The position numbers and the translations under genes are program-made. Under the pieces are notes generated by a model that did no database searches, was not told the origin of the DNA, and saw nothing but the letters and a program-made list of their open reading frames with translations. A DNA stretch of 64,000 bases from DFXE01 sp032054765 (lineage in GTDB: Bacteria; Bacteroidota; Bacteroidia; Bacteroidales; Tannerellaceae). The DNA lies in the NCBI GenBank assembly GCA_032054765.1, contig DAMBSC010000019.1, forward strand, positions 1 through 64,000, written 5' to 3'. Position 1 is the first letter of the stretch. The number at the start of each line of letters is the position of its first letter. Of the stretch, positions 56,208-63,382 are shown piece by piece.

Positions 56208-57080
56208 ATGCCAAAATCCTATTATCAAGTTGCCGGATTAGATTTCTGTATTGAAACTAATCATCTAAAAAAGCCATTTTTTAATAATTATAAACCGTTT
56301 CAAACCGAGAAGGAACCCAATTCTTTATTATTTAGAATGGTTTTAAAAAAAATACCTCCTGTAAAAAATATTCTTTGTAGAACATATTATACAGATGGAG
56401 GAGAGTATCTTATTTTTATCGATGATGATTTTTGTGATGTTGTGTTCAAACTAACAGGGTCTAACAAAATATATCGGTTGAGGGCAAATCGTAAATGGAC
56501 ATATATTGAAGCAGATATAGATTTTCATGATATAGCTGACTATATGGTATTGAATGAATTTATTATGTTCTCATATATATATAGTTCAGCCTTTTATAAT
56601 ACAGTTCTGCTCCATGCTTCATGTGTCGTTTATAATGAGCTTGGAATCGCTTTTATGGGAGCTTCCGGAGTTGGAAAAAGTACTCATTCCGACCTTTGGA
56701 TAAAAAATTTAGAAGGTACCTTCTTATTAAATGATGATCAACCCGCTATTAGGTTTATCGATGGAGAAGCCTATATATACGGAACTCCCTGGAGTGGAAA
56801 AACACCTTGCTATAGAAATAAAAAGGTGCTACTAAAAGGTATATTGACTATGGAACAAGCCTATATTAATGAGATAAGACGTCTGACTCCTTTGGCTTTT
56901 TTTCAACAACTTCTGGCTTCCTGCTCACTGATCAGAGAAGATGAAATCACATTTGATAAAATATCAATTACATTATCTGCTCTTGTAAAAAATATACAGG
57001 CATTTCACTTTAAAAATAAACCGGATAAAGAAGCTGTTGAATTGTCATTTTATACATTGTTCGGATATAGAAAAATTTAG
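56208..57080 (+). CDS. HPr kinase-like protein (peptide-cluster type)
   Basis: A 290-aa protein with the core of HPr Ser kinase/phosphorylase but lacking its N-terminal domain. LLHASCV is at 134-140, the P-loop GASGVGKST at 151-159, NDDQPAIR from 175 and GTPWSGK at 192-198. In other bacteria such proteins sit beside PqqD-like and S26-like genes, and relatives in lasso-peptide clusters phosphorylate the precursor peptide. No HPr (PtsH) gene is near. The likely role, by context, is modification or sensing linked to the small peptides downstream; the target is unproven. Confidence 0.82.
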   Translation: MPKSYYQVAGLDFCIETNHLKKPFFNNYKPFQTEKEPNSLLFRMVLKKIPPVKNILCRTYYTDGGEYLIFIDDDFCDVVFKLTGSNKIYRLRANRKWTYIEADIDFHDIADYMVLNEFIMFSYIYSSAFYNTVLLHASCVVYNELGIAFMGASGVGKSTHSDLWIKNLEGTFLLNDDQPAIRFIDGEAYIYGTPWSGKTPCYRNKKVLLKGILTMEQAYINEIRRLTPLAFFQQLLASCSLIREDEITFDKISITLSALVKNIQAFHFKNKPDKEAVELSFYTLFGYRKI

Positions 57081-57091
57081 ATCCTATTAAA

Positions 57092-57574
57092 ATGATTCAA
57101 GCTATCAACGATCCGGTCAGAGTATTATTGGTAAATAATAGTGAACTGATTACTAAGATTAAGGGTTTGATTGATAATAAACAAAAAGTTAAAATACGCG
57201 TTAAAGGGAACAGTATGTTCCCTTTTTTACGCCATGAAAAAGATATGGCGATATTAACATATCCTTCTCCTGAAAAACTGACATCCGGTAAAATCGTTAT
57301 GTTTCAGTATCAAGGTCGGCAAATACTTCATCGCATCATTCACAAAAAAGATGATATATACTATATTCGGGGAGATAACAGCCTGAATAATTGTTATGAA
57401 ATTGCTTCTGTTAAAGATATTATAGGAGTCGTAGAAAGTATTCAACGAGGTAATAAAAAGATACATTGCGGTGAATGGTGGTGGATTACCTTCTCTTTCC
57501 TGTGGATCAGAAGTCATAAACTTAGATTAAACCTATATAAAGCATTGCGAATTATTAATAAAATAAGAAAATGA
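57092..57574 (+). CDS. S24/S26-type signal peptidase-like protein (SipW-like)
   Basis: A 160-aa serine peptidase candidate. The nucleophile Ser41 lies in KGNSMFPFL; H80 in LHRIIH and D95 in IRGDNS follow with the order Ser-His-Asp seen in ER/SipW-type signal peptidases, which use His and not Lys as base. A C-terminal hydrophobic segment (WWWITFSFLWI) may attach it to the membrane. The stop codon overlaps the PqqD-like start (ATGA). It is a candidate leader peptidase for the peptides at 59737 and 61916. Confidence 0.82.
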   Translation: MIQAINDPVRVLLVNNSELITKIKGLIDNKQKVKIRVKGNSMFPFLRHEKDMAILTYPSPEKLTSGKIVMFQYQGRQILHRIIHKKDDIYYIRGDNSLNNCYEIASVKDIIGVVESIQRGNKKIHCGEWWWITFSFLWIRSHKLRLNLYKALRIINKIRK

Positions 57575-57852
57575 AAGTAAAATTAAAACCTGGATTTATT
57601 ATTAGAGAGGTTGCCGGTGAACAAGTTCTTATACCTATCGGAATGCAAAGTGTCGATTTCACAAAGATGCTGGTATTAAATGATACCGCACTACTGCTCG
57701 TTAATTCTTTGATGAGTGATGAATTTATTTCTTCTAATGACCTCACGGAAAAAATCTTGGAACATTATGAGGTACAACAAGACCAGGCAAATACAGATGT
57801 AAACGAATTACTTGAAAAACTCCAACAATTGAATATGTTAGTTCTTGAATGA
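57571..57852 (+). CDS. PqqD-like peptide-binding protein
   Basis: A 93-aa PqqD-family protein: a beta-strand start (GFIIREVAGEQVLIPIG), LNDTALLLVNSLM, then a helix region (LTEKILEHYEVQQDQANTDVNELLEKLQQLNMLV). PqqD domains bind leader peptides of ribosomally made natural products and present them to modifying enzymes. It is translationally coupled on both sides, to the S26 peptidase and the ABC transporter, by ATGA overlaps. No radical SAM, YcaO or lasso cyclase gene is in the window. Confidence 0.88.
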   Translation: MKVKLKPGFIIREVAGEQVLIPIGMQSVDFTKMLVLNDTALLLVNSLMSDEFISSNDLTEKILEHYEVQQDQANTDVNELLEKLQQLNMLVLE

Positions 57853-59468
57853 GAGATACTATTCGTTATTTATCCCGATTGTCATCGGGATTTATTTTAC
57901 CATTAATGCCTCTACTCCTTTTAGGTATTATAGAAGTAGTACTTTCATTAGCATCGGTAGTTTTATCTAAGAAAGTTGTAGATATAGCAACTGGAGCTAT
58001 TGATGGAATATTATGGCAAACCATTAGCTGGTTAGCGGCTTTAATAATAACAGGAATAATTATCAGAGCCTTACTATCATGGCGAACAGTCCGGATGAAT
58101 ATATTGGTTCAAAGAAAATTGACTGCTTATTTTTTTTCAATTATCTTACGTGCAGACTGGTGTAAGATACAACATTATCATAGTGGAGATATTATGTCGC
58201 GCATAAATACAGATATCAACGATTTAGTACAGCTTTTCACCTCAACTATTCCACATTTTTTCTCTACCGGATTAAAACTTTGCGGAGCGCTCGTTTTTAT
58301 GTTTATAATGAATCAGAAACTTGCACTAACGTTAACCTGCTTAGTTCCCCTTGTTTTATTATTCAGCAAGCTTTATTTTGGAAAGATGAGAATTCTTTCA
58401 CGTGAAATTAAAGAGACAACAAGTTTAATCAAACAATTTTTCCAGGAATCCGTTCAAAATACAGGAATTATCAAAGCTCTCCGTCTTGAATCTATTTTTG
58501 AAAAACAATTGGAAAACCGGCAAAAAAGCAATATAAAAAAAATGATTGAACAAAATCATTTTTCAATCTTTTCCAATAGTATATTATCAATAGGATTCAG
58601 CGCCGGATATTTGATCACATTCTCCTGGGGGCTCTTTGAACTCCAGGCCGGTATTATTACGTTTGGAACATTAACCGCCTTTCTTCAATTAGTAAATATG
58701 ATACAAACTCCGGCTCTTGGACTGGTAACTTTAGCACCGGCTTTCGTATCAGTTTACACAGCTACGGATCGGTTAAGGGAGCTGGAAAATATACCAAAAG
58801 AAAATCTCAAAAATGAAGTATTACTACCTGATTTGGAAAAGATTGATATTACAAACCTCTCATTCAGCTATGTTCCGGAAAAACCTGTTTTGAATGTTAT
58901 TACATTAACATTTCAAAAAGGTACTATGACAGCCCTAACCGGCGAAACCGGCTGCGGAAAAACGACACTAATTCGCTTGTTACTTGCCTTTATGAAACCC
59001 GATAAAGGCTCAATAACGTTGTCCGGTAAAAAACAAGTAATTCCCGCGAGTGAACATACCCGTATTAATTTCGCATACGTACCTCAGGGAGATTTTCTAT
59101 TTTCCGGTACAATTCGTGATAATCTATTAATTGTACGACCAGATGCTACCGAAGATGAACTTATTGAGGCATTAATGCAATCAGCGGCAGATTTTGTTTT
59201 TGATTTACCTGATCGTTTGGAGACTTCTTTAATGGAAGGTGGACACGGACTATCAGGAGGTCAAATGCAACGGATAGCTATCGCACGAGCATTGCTCTGT
59301 GAAGGAAATGTATTATTACTTGATGAAGTGACTTCTTCATTAGATGAAGATACAGAAGCTGAAATCATCTATTCTCTGAAAAAACATAAGAAAGATAGAA
59401 TTATTATTTTAGTATCACATAAGCAAAAGGTTATTTCCGCATGTGATAATATTTTTTCCATAAAATAA
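57849..59468 (+). CDS. ABC exporter, membrane domain fused to ATPase
   Basis: A 539-aa half-transporter: six hydrophobic helices in the first 310 residues, then an ATPase with Walker A GETGCGKTT (365-373), signature LSGGQ (468-472) and Walker B LLLDE (489-493). It lacks the N-terminal C39 peptidase of bacteriocin exporters, so any leader must be removed by another protease; the adjacent S26-type protein is the obvious candidate. It probably exports the processed peptide across the inner membrane as a homodimer. Last gene of the long operon. Confidence 0.92.
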   Translation: MRDTIRYLSRLSSGFILPLMPLLLLGIIEVVLSLASVVLSKKVVDIATGAIDGILWQTISWLAALIITGIIIRALLSWRTVRMNILVQRKLTAYFFSIILRADWCKIQHYHSGDIMSRINTDINDLVQLFTSTIPHFFSTGLKLCGALVFMFIMNQKLALTLTCLVPLVLLFSKLYFGKMRILSREIKETTSLIKQFFQESVQNTGIIKALRLESIFEKQLENRQKSNIKKMIEQNHFSIFSNSILSIGFSAGYLITFSWGLFELQAGIITFGTLTAFLQLVNMIQTPALGLVTLAPAFVSVYTATDRLRELENIPKENLKNEVLLPDLEKIDITNLSFSYVPEKPVLNVITLTFQKGTMTALTGETGCGKTTLIRLLLAFMKPDKGSITLSGKKQVIPASEHTRINFAYVPQGDFLFSGTIRDNLLIVRPDATEDELIEALMQSAADFVFDLPDRLETSLMEGGHGLSGGQMQRIAIARALLCEGNVLLLDEVTSSLDEDTEAEIIYSLKKHKKDRIIILVSHKQKVISACDNIFSIK

Positions 59469-59527
59469 TATTCTTCCCAAATACAGGACTGTTTATTCCC
59501 AAAAACAAGACACTAAGTCTGTTTCAT

Positions 59528-59564
59528 AAAGCTGTTATATAAAAAATAACAGCTTTTTTTGTGT
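59528..59564 (+). terminator. terminator at the end of the polysaccharide/peptide operon
   Basis: Perfect 11-bp stem (59528-59538 with 59546-59556), 7-nt A-rich loop, run of seven Ts. It separates the long operon from the peptide cassettes. Confidence 0.88.
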
Positions 59565-59628
59565 AATTATAATTGTAATTGAATTGAACTCGAATCTGTA
59601 ATACAGTCATACAGAAAAACTCTAACAC

Positions 59629-59653
59629 ACATCTGGATAAAACAGATGTTTTT
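59629..59653 (+). terminator. second hairpin with T-run before peptide gene 1
   Basis: A 7-bp stem ACATCTG/CAGATGT with a 7-nt loop and five Ts, about 85 nt before the peptide ATG. It may be a weak terminator or a leader attenuator. I find no consensus promoter for the peptide gene in 59565-59736. Confidence 0.5.
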
Positions 59654-59736
59654 AAATTATTACTCGTTAAGTAAGAATGATAAAAACTCATTTCAATCTT
59701 CTTATCTGAGAAAAAAACTCAAATTATCTTATTAAC

Positions 59737-59922
59737 ATGGAAAAGAAAAAGTATGAAAAACCGTCCATTGAAACAATGGATATTCAGTGGAGCGAATGTA
59801 TTGCCGCCAGTGCGCAGAGGTCAACTACAATCAAAGTTACAGGTTCAGATAAACTGAATCAATATAAATGGTTCGGTGCGGACAACAATGGGGGAGACGG
59901 TGCATGGATTGACTCGTTTTAA
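59737..59922 (+). CDS. candidate leader-type precursor peptide 1
   Basis: A 61-aa peptide without a Sec signal. Residues 8-25 (KPSIETMDIQWSECIAAS) match residues 10-27 of the second peptide at 15 of 18 positions, while the following 36 residues share only about 5 identities with its 36. The C-terminal part is rich in Gly, Asn, Asp and aromatic residues and ends in Phe. The codons of the conserved block differ at several synonymous sites between the two genes, which argues for selection on the protein. It starts 268 nt after the ABC exporter and is followed after 19 nt by a lipoprotein gene. It resembles a RiPP-like precursor; no mature product is known. Confidence 0.72.
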   Translation: MEKKKYEKPSIETMDIQWSECIAASAQRSTTIKVTGSDKLNQYKWFGADNNGGDGAWIDSF

Positions 59923-59941
59923 TTAATTAATCTTATACAAT

Positions 59942-61210
59942 ATGAAAAATATATATTTAATACTACGTGTGGTTGTTATATTAATATATCCAGCCATTTT
60001 TATAACTTGTTCATCTGACGACAGCCCTCAACCTGAACCTGAAAAACAGGAAGAAGTTATTAAAACATATAAAGTGGGTTCAGGACTGGGATTAGATATA
60101 AATACCATAGATACAAAAGCATCCTCTTTACCCATCCTAGAGGGTAAAAAGGTTTACAAGTATGAAGATAATGGAATTATTATCTTTGATGAAGAAGCGG
60201 AAAATAAACGATCTATATCCGGTGAATATAAATCAGACAAACTATTTATTATAGGAAAGACTGAAGATAATATCTGGAGCGCATTAACTTGTAAAGTCGA
60301 CAACTCCGTTAAAGATACAGTATTCTTTAACTTCTGGGTTGATGTGAGATCTGTTGCCGGAGAGGTTAAAGACTTTACATTCAGAAACCAATCGAATGAA
60401 AAGATTATTGTTCCTATCGAAAATGAGATATATTACTCTTCTATTAGTGAAAGTAACATAAGTATGACACAGGATCCCGCGTGGCTTCCGACTCCAAATG
60501 GAGAAGCCACCTATAAACCTTATATTGAAAGTAACTATTTCAGAGCAAAAAATTGCGCATTGGGTATATGTCCTCAAGGTAATCCCATGATTGGAAGAGA
60601 TATTATACGAGAAGATCAAAATAACAATTTAACTATTTTATTGGAAAGGCTAACAGCCATTTTTACCGTCAGGGTCGTATTTACCAATCAAACAAAACCT
60701 TTGTCTGAGGAGGATTGGGGAAGTATTTTCAGTTCTTATGGAAAACCTGAAGATTGGTGTACAGCTTCCTATTTAACTGATTTTCCTGTAGGATATAATT
60801 TAGAGCAGAGAGAATACACAGAAAGGGGAATTGTAGGGTTACATGATACAAATTATCCTGTTTTTAACCATGAATTAATTTACTTTTTTGTAAACGATGA
60901 TACCCCGGCCACTCAAGAAATGACATATGTTTCAGGCTCGAAGATGAAACCACGTGTTTTCTATTATAATGAAGACAAAGATCCACGAGTTAATGTCGCT
61001 ATTTATTATAATAAAGATAAAGATGACGAAGAATTGCGGATTGCATCTATTGCCGCACCACAATTCAGCAGTAACCAACATTGGACACTGCATCTTTATG
61101 TTGACGCTCAACAAATGCTGGATACAGATCCTGTGCCCCGGTTAAGATCAGCTAATGATGATGATTTACCTAAAATACCCATTCAAAGTTATTCGTGGGA
61201 ATTAAATTAA
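59942..61210 (+). CDS. lipoprotein paired with peptide 1
   Basis: A 422-aa lipoprotein with Cys at residue 23 (FITCSSDD). The mature protein is beta-rich and polar, with no domain I can name; an immunoglobulin-like or fimbrillin-like fold is possible. It is a paralogue of the product at 62129, sharing KTY near the start, an RLTxxxTxxxVF strand, YLT-D/E-FP, ERGI and an acidic/aromatic end (IPIQSYSWELN against IPIEDIYENEIPASFYWWE). Each copy follows its own short peptide gene, so the pairs probably work together, for example as surface receptor, immunity or display partner. Confidence 0.75.
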   Translation: MKNIYLILRVVVILIYPAIFITCSSDDSPQPEPEKQEEVIKTYKVGSGLGLDINTIDTKASSLPILEGKKVYKYEDNGIIIFDEEAENKRSISGEYKSDKLFIIGKTEDNIWSALTCKVDNSVKDTVFFNFWVDVRSVAGEVKDFTFRNQSNEKIIVPIENEIYYSSISESNISMTQDPAWLPTPNGEATYKPYIESNYFRAKNCALGICPQGNPMIGRDIIREDQNNNLTILLERLTAIFTVRVVFTNQTKPLSEEDWGSIFSSYGKPEDWCTASYLTDFPVGYNLEQREYTERGIVGLHDTNYPVFNHELIYFFVNDDTPATQEMTYVSGSKMKPRVFYYNEDKDPRVNVAIYYNKDKDDEELRIASIAAPQFSSNQHWTLHLYVDAQQMLDTDPVPRLRSANDDDLPKIPIQSYSWELN

Positions 61211-61282
61211 AAACAGCACAGAAAAGTATAATCTTTTTTCATCGTCACCAATCTCTCGAAAGGGCCTTGGAAAGTAGAATAC

Positions 61283-61308
61283 AGGGTGAAAGCAGGCGCT
61301 TTCACCCT
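61283..61308. repeat. hairpin of the GGTGAAAGC family, copy 1
   Basis: Perfect 11-bp stem (61283-61293 with 61298-61308) and a 4-nt loop. No T-run follows. The same 9-bp stem core recurs at 61624-61645. Confidence 0.8.
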
Positions 61309-61409
61309 ATCAATTGTTTACTATCAAGACTACAAAACTTTAATAAAAAGGTAGGAGAAATTATCACTTTGTCCGTTATATATTTACACATCCATAGCAA
61401 TATATTTAT

Positions 61410-61495
61410 CGGCTCACGACTGTGAACGGTGCGGCTCACAGTCGTGAGCCGGAAAGATCACGGAGGTGATCCTCACGGTTCACAAAGGTGAGCCG
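61410..61495. repeat. three consecutive hairpins of the GGCTCAC family
   Basis: Stem 1: 16 bp perfect, 61410-61425 with 61436-61451, 10-nt loop. Stem 2: GATCAC/GTGATC, 61456-61471. Stem 3: 61476-61483 with 61488-61495. Stems 1 and 3 share the GGCTCAC or GTGAGCC sequence. The density suggests a structured RNA or REP-like elements. Confidence 0.8.
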
Positions 61496-61623
61496 TAGAA
61501 AAACAGTCGAAATCAACAACAAATAATTAACAGCAAAACAATAAAACTATGAGATAGCATTATGACTTCTATCAGATTCCTCAAAGAATTCATTCATCTT
61601 TCTGGTGAAAGGAAGCTTCCGCA

Positions 61624-61645
61624 GGTGAAAGCAACTGCTTTCACC
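61624..61645. repeat. hairpin of the GGTGAAAGC family, copy 2
   Basis: Perfect 9-bp stem (61624-61632 with 61637-61645) and AACT loop. A further GGTGAAAG half-site lies just upstream at about 61603. Confidence 0.75.
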
Positions 61646-61852
61646 CACAAAACGGCAAGAGAAAAGACTTTTAGCGGTAGAGGTGAAAAGAGATTGATAA
61701 AAAACCAAACACTATAGTATAGTTTATATTGTAGAAATTGAACTATATTATACAAATAAGATACAATCTTCCCATAAATAAGACTACAACTTCCCGCAAA
61801 TGAGACTAGTATCCATAAAATTCTTGTCATTTCCTTTCTATTATTTCTTTTC

Positions 61853-61884
61853 TTTGTTCATTGAGATAGAATGTGTTATATTTT
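61853..61884 (+). promoter_or_regulatory. promoter of peptide cassette 2
   Basis: TTTG (61853-61856), 20 nt, TATATTTT (61877-61884): one mismatch in the -7 box from the Bacteroidota consensus. It lies 31 nt before the peptide ATG, so the second cassette is probably transcribed on its own. Confidence 0.65.
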
Positions 61885-61915
61885 AACTTTTAGCAATGAA
61901 ACATACATATAAATT

Positions 61916-62107
61916 ATGAGCGAAAAACAGAAAATTTATCAAAAACCGTCCATTGAGGTAATTGATATCCAATGGAGTGAATGTATCGCTAACAGCCCTA
62001 TTGAACAAAGAGGAAAAGTTACATTAACAATCGATTCAAGCAATGAAAATAGTTCATTTTATTGGGTAGGAGGTTCTAATACAGGTTGGGATCAAACTAA
62101 ATTTTAA
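61916..62107 (+). CDS. candidate leader-type precursor peptide 2
   Basis: A 63-aa peptide, second member of the pair. Its block KPSIEVIDIQWSECIANS (10-27) is nearly identical to that of peptide 1; the following 36 residues are different but again Gly/Asn/aromatic-rich (FYWVGGSNTGW) and end in Phe. A proline at residue 28 would follow the block directly. There is no Sec signal or lipobox. It is 21 nt upstream of a lipoprotein gene and has its own promoter. Likely exported by the transporter at 57849 after binding of the conserved block by the PqqD-like protein; this is inference. Confidence 0.72.
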   Translation: MSEKQKIYQKPSIEVIDIQWSECIANSPIEQRGKVTLTIDSSNENSSFYWVGGSNTGWDQTKF

Positions 62108-62128
62108 ATTAATCAAAAAACATATACA

Positions 62129-63349
62129 ATGAAAAAAATAATATCTTTAATATTCATATTAACCATAGGAATTGTATTGTTTTCATGTTCCGAGGATGAT
62201 CCGGAGATTAATGACAATAACAATAAATTCACGGCTAAAACATATCAACTAAAAGCAAACCTGGAAATATCAAAACAGTCTGATGCAAACGATGAAAACG
62301 TATTAACAAAAGGAGACGATGATATGCCAACAAATGCATATCCTCTTGATGTTATATACCTAATGTATCCAAATGGAAACCGATGGCAATCCTTCCCTAT
62401 TTACCAGGCTCAAAATGCGAACTATATTACAGAGTTTGATCTTTCCGTCACTCCAAGTGATGAAGGAAATACTGTCGATATAAAAAATGCGAATGGTGAC
62501 CCCATAAACGTGCCGTGTGGTGTAAATCTGTATCTATCGTCTGTACCTACTGAATCGGTAACATTAACAGAAAACTCGAATAAGAAAACTCCTGATAATA
62601 TAAACACATATGATCCATACGGTAAGGACTTATACAAAAGTGAGTTCTTTAAAATCACAGTTAATAATGGAGATGTTCAAATGATGAACAAAACGTTGGA
62701 CCCCGACGGTACGACTCCTTTACAATTAGTAATGTACAGATTAACGGGATTATATACTGCTCATATTGTATTCTATCGCAAAAAGGTTTTTGACGATGAT
62801 CTGATACCTTCCGGCCAATCAGATCCCCCTTATGGTATTACCAATGAAGAGTGGACCGGAGCTGAGGGATTTGGCTACAGTCCTATAGAAAATTGGTCTG
62901 TTATTCCATACCTCACCGAATTTCCACTGACATTCCTGCTTAATGAAAACGATATGACAGGAATCCCTTATTACAATGGAGAACGTGGAATTATTATGCT
63001 GGCAAACGGACCTCTTAGCTTCGTGACTAGAAATGTAGGTGTAAAAGTAAGCGAAGAAAGCGCTTTTACAATTAATACATATGCAGCCAGTACAGATAAT
63101 AATCCATATGTTTATAATACTACATTATCACGTACCAATTGTCAAATGAAATATGTTATCAAGGAAGGAAATGATATCGTAGGGATTATTAGTGTAAATC
63201 TGGCAGGAACTGTAACACCAAATGATCTCAAATCCTTATGGATAGCCGTTAATGCAAAATCTTTAGATGGCCGGAATAGCGTAAAATCAATCCCAATTGA
63301 AGATATCTATGAAAATGAAATACCCGCCTCTTTTTATTGGTGGGAATGA
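62129..63349 (+). CDS. lipoprotein paired with peptide 2
   Basis: A 406-aa lipoprotein with Cys at residue 20 (LFSCSEDD) and an Asp/Asn-rich linker, then a beta-rich mature domain. It is a diverged paralogue of the product at 59942 (shared KTYQL near residue 38, RLTGLYTAHIVF, NWSVIPYLTEFPL, ERGIIML). No named domain is recognised. The same gene order, peptide then lipoprotein, in both cassettes argues for a functional pair. Confidence 0.75.
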   Translation: MKKIISLIFILTIGIVLFSCSEDDPEINDNNNKFTAKTYQLKANLEISKQSDANDENVLTKGDDDMPTNAYPLDVIYLMYPNGNRWQSFPIYQAQNANYITEFDLSVTPSDEGNTVDIKNANGDPINVPCGVNLYLSSVPTESVTLTENSNKKTPDNINTYDPYGKDLYKSEFFKITVNNGDVQMMNKTLDPDGTTPLQLVMYRLTGLYTAHIVFYRKKVFDDDLIPSGQSDPPYGITNEEWTGAEGFGYSPIENWSVIPYLTEFPLTFLLNENDMTGIPYYNGERGIIMLANGPLSFVTRNVGVKVSEESAFTINTYAASTDNNPYVYNTTLSRTNCQMKYVIKEGNDIVGIISVNLAGTVTPNDLKSLWIAVNAKSLDGRNSVKSIPIEDIYENEIPASFYWWE

Positions 63350-63382
63350 GGGGTAATTTACTCAAATGAGGCAGAAGTATTT

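Larger units (their letters stand above)
61211..61915. other. 705-nt intergenic region with clustered palindromes
   Basis: Non-coding stretch between the two peptide cassettes. It contains five hairpins: 61283-61308 (11-bp perfect stem), 61410-61451 (16-bp perfect stem), 61456-61471 (6 bp), 61476-61495 (8 bp with one G-T pair) and 61624-61645 (9-bp perfect). The first and last share GGTGAAAGC/GCTTTCACC; the others share GGCTCAC/GTGAGCC. A promoter lies at its right end. I see no gene. Confidence 0.8.

Noticed and set aside
55774..59468. The PqqD/HPrK/ABC module as a lasso-peptide cluster
   Set aside because: The transglutaminase-like B2 protease and the asparagine-synthetase-like C cyclase are absent, and the candidate peptides lack the usual Gly/Ala/Cys1 with acidic residue 7-9 ring pattern.
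57849..59468. The ABC exporter as a C39 bacteriocin exporter
   Set aside because: The protein begins directly with the membrane domain; no N-terminal Cys/His peptidase domain is present.
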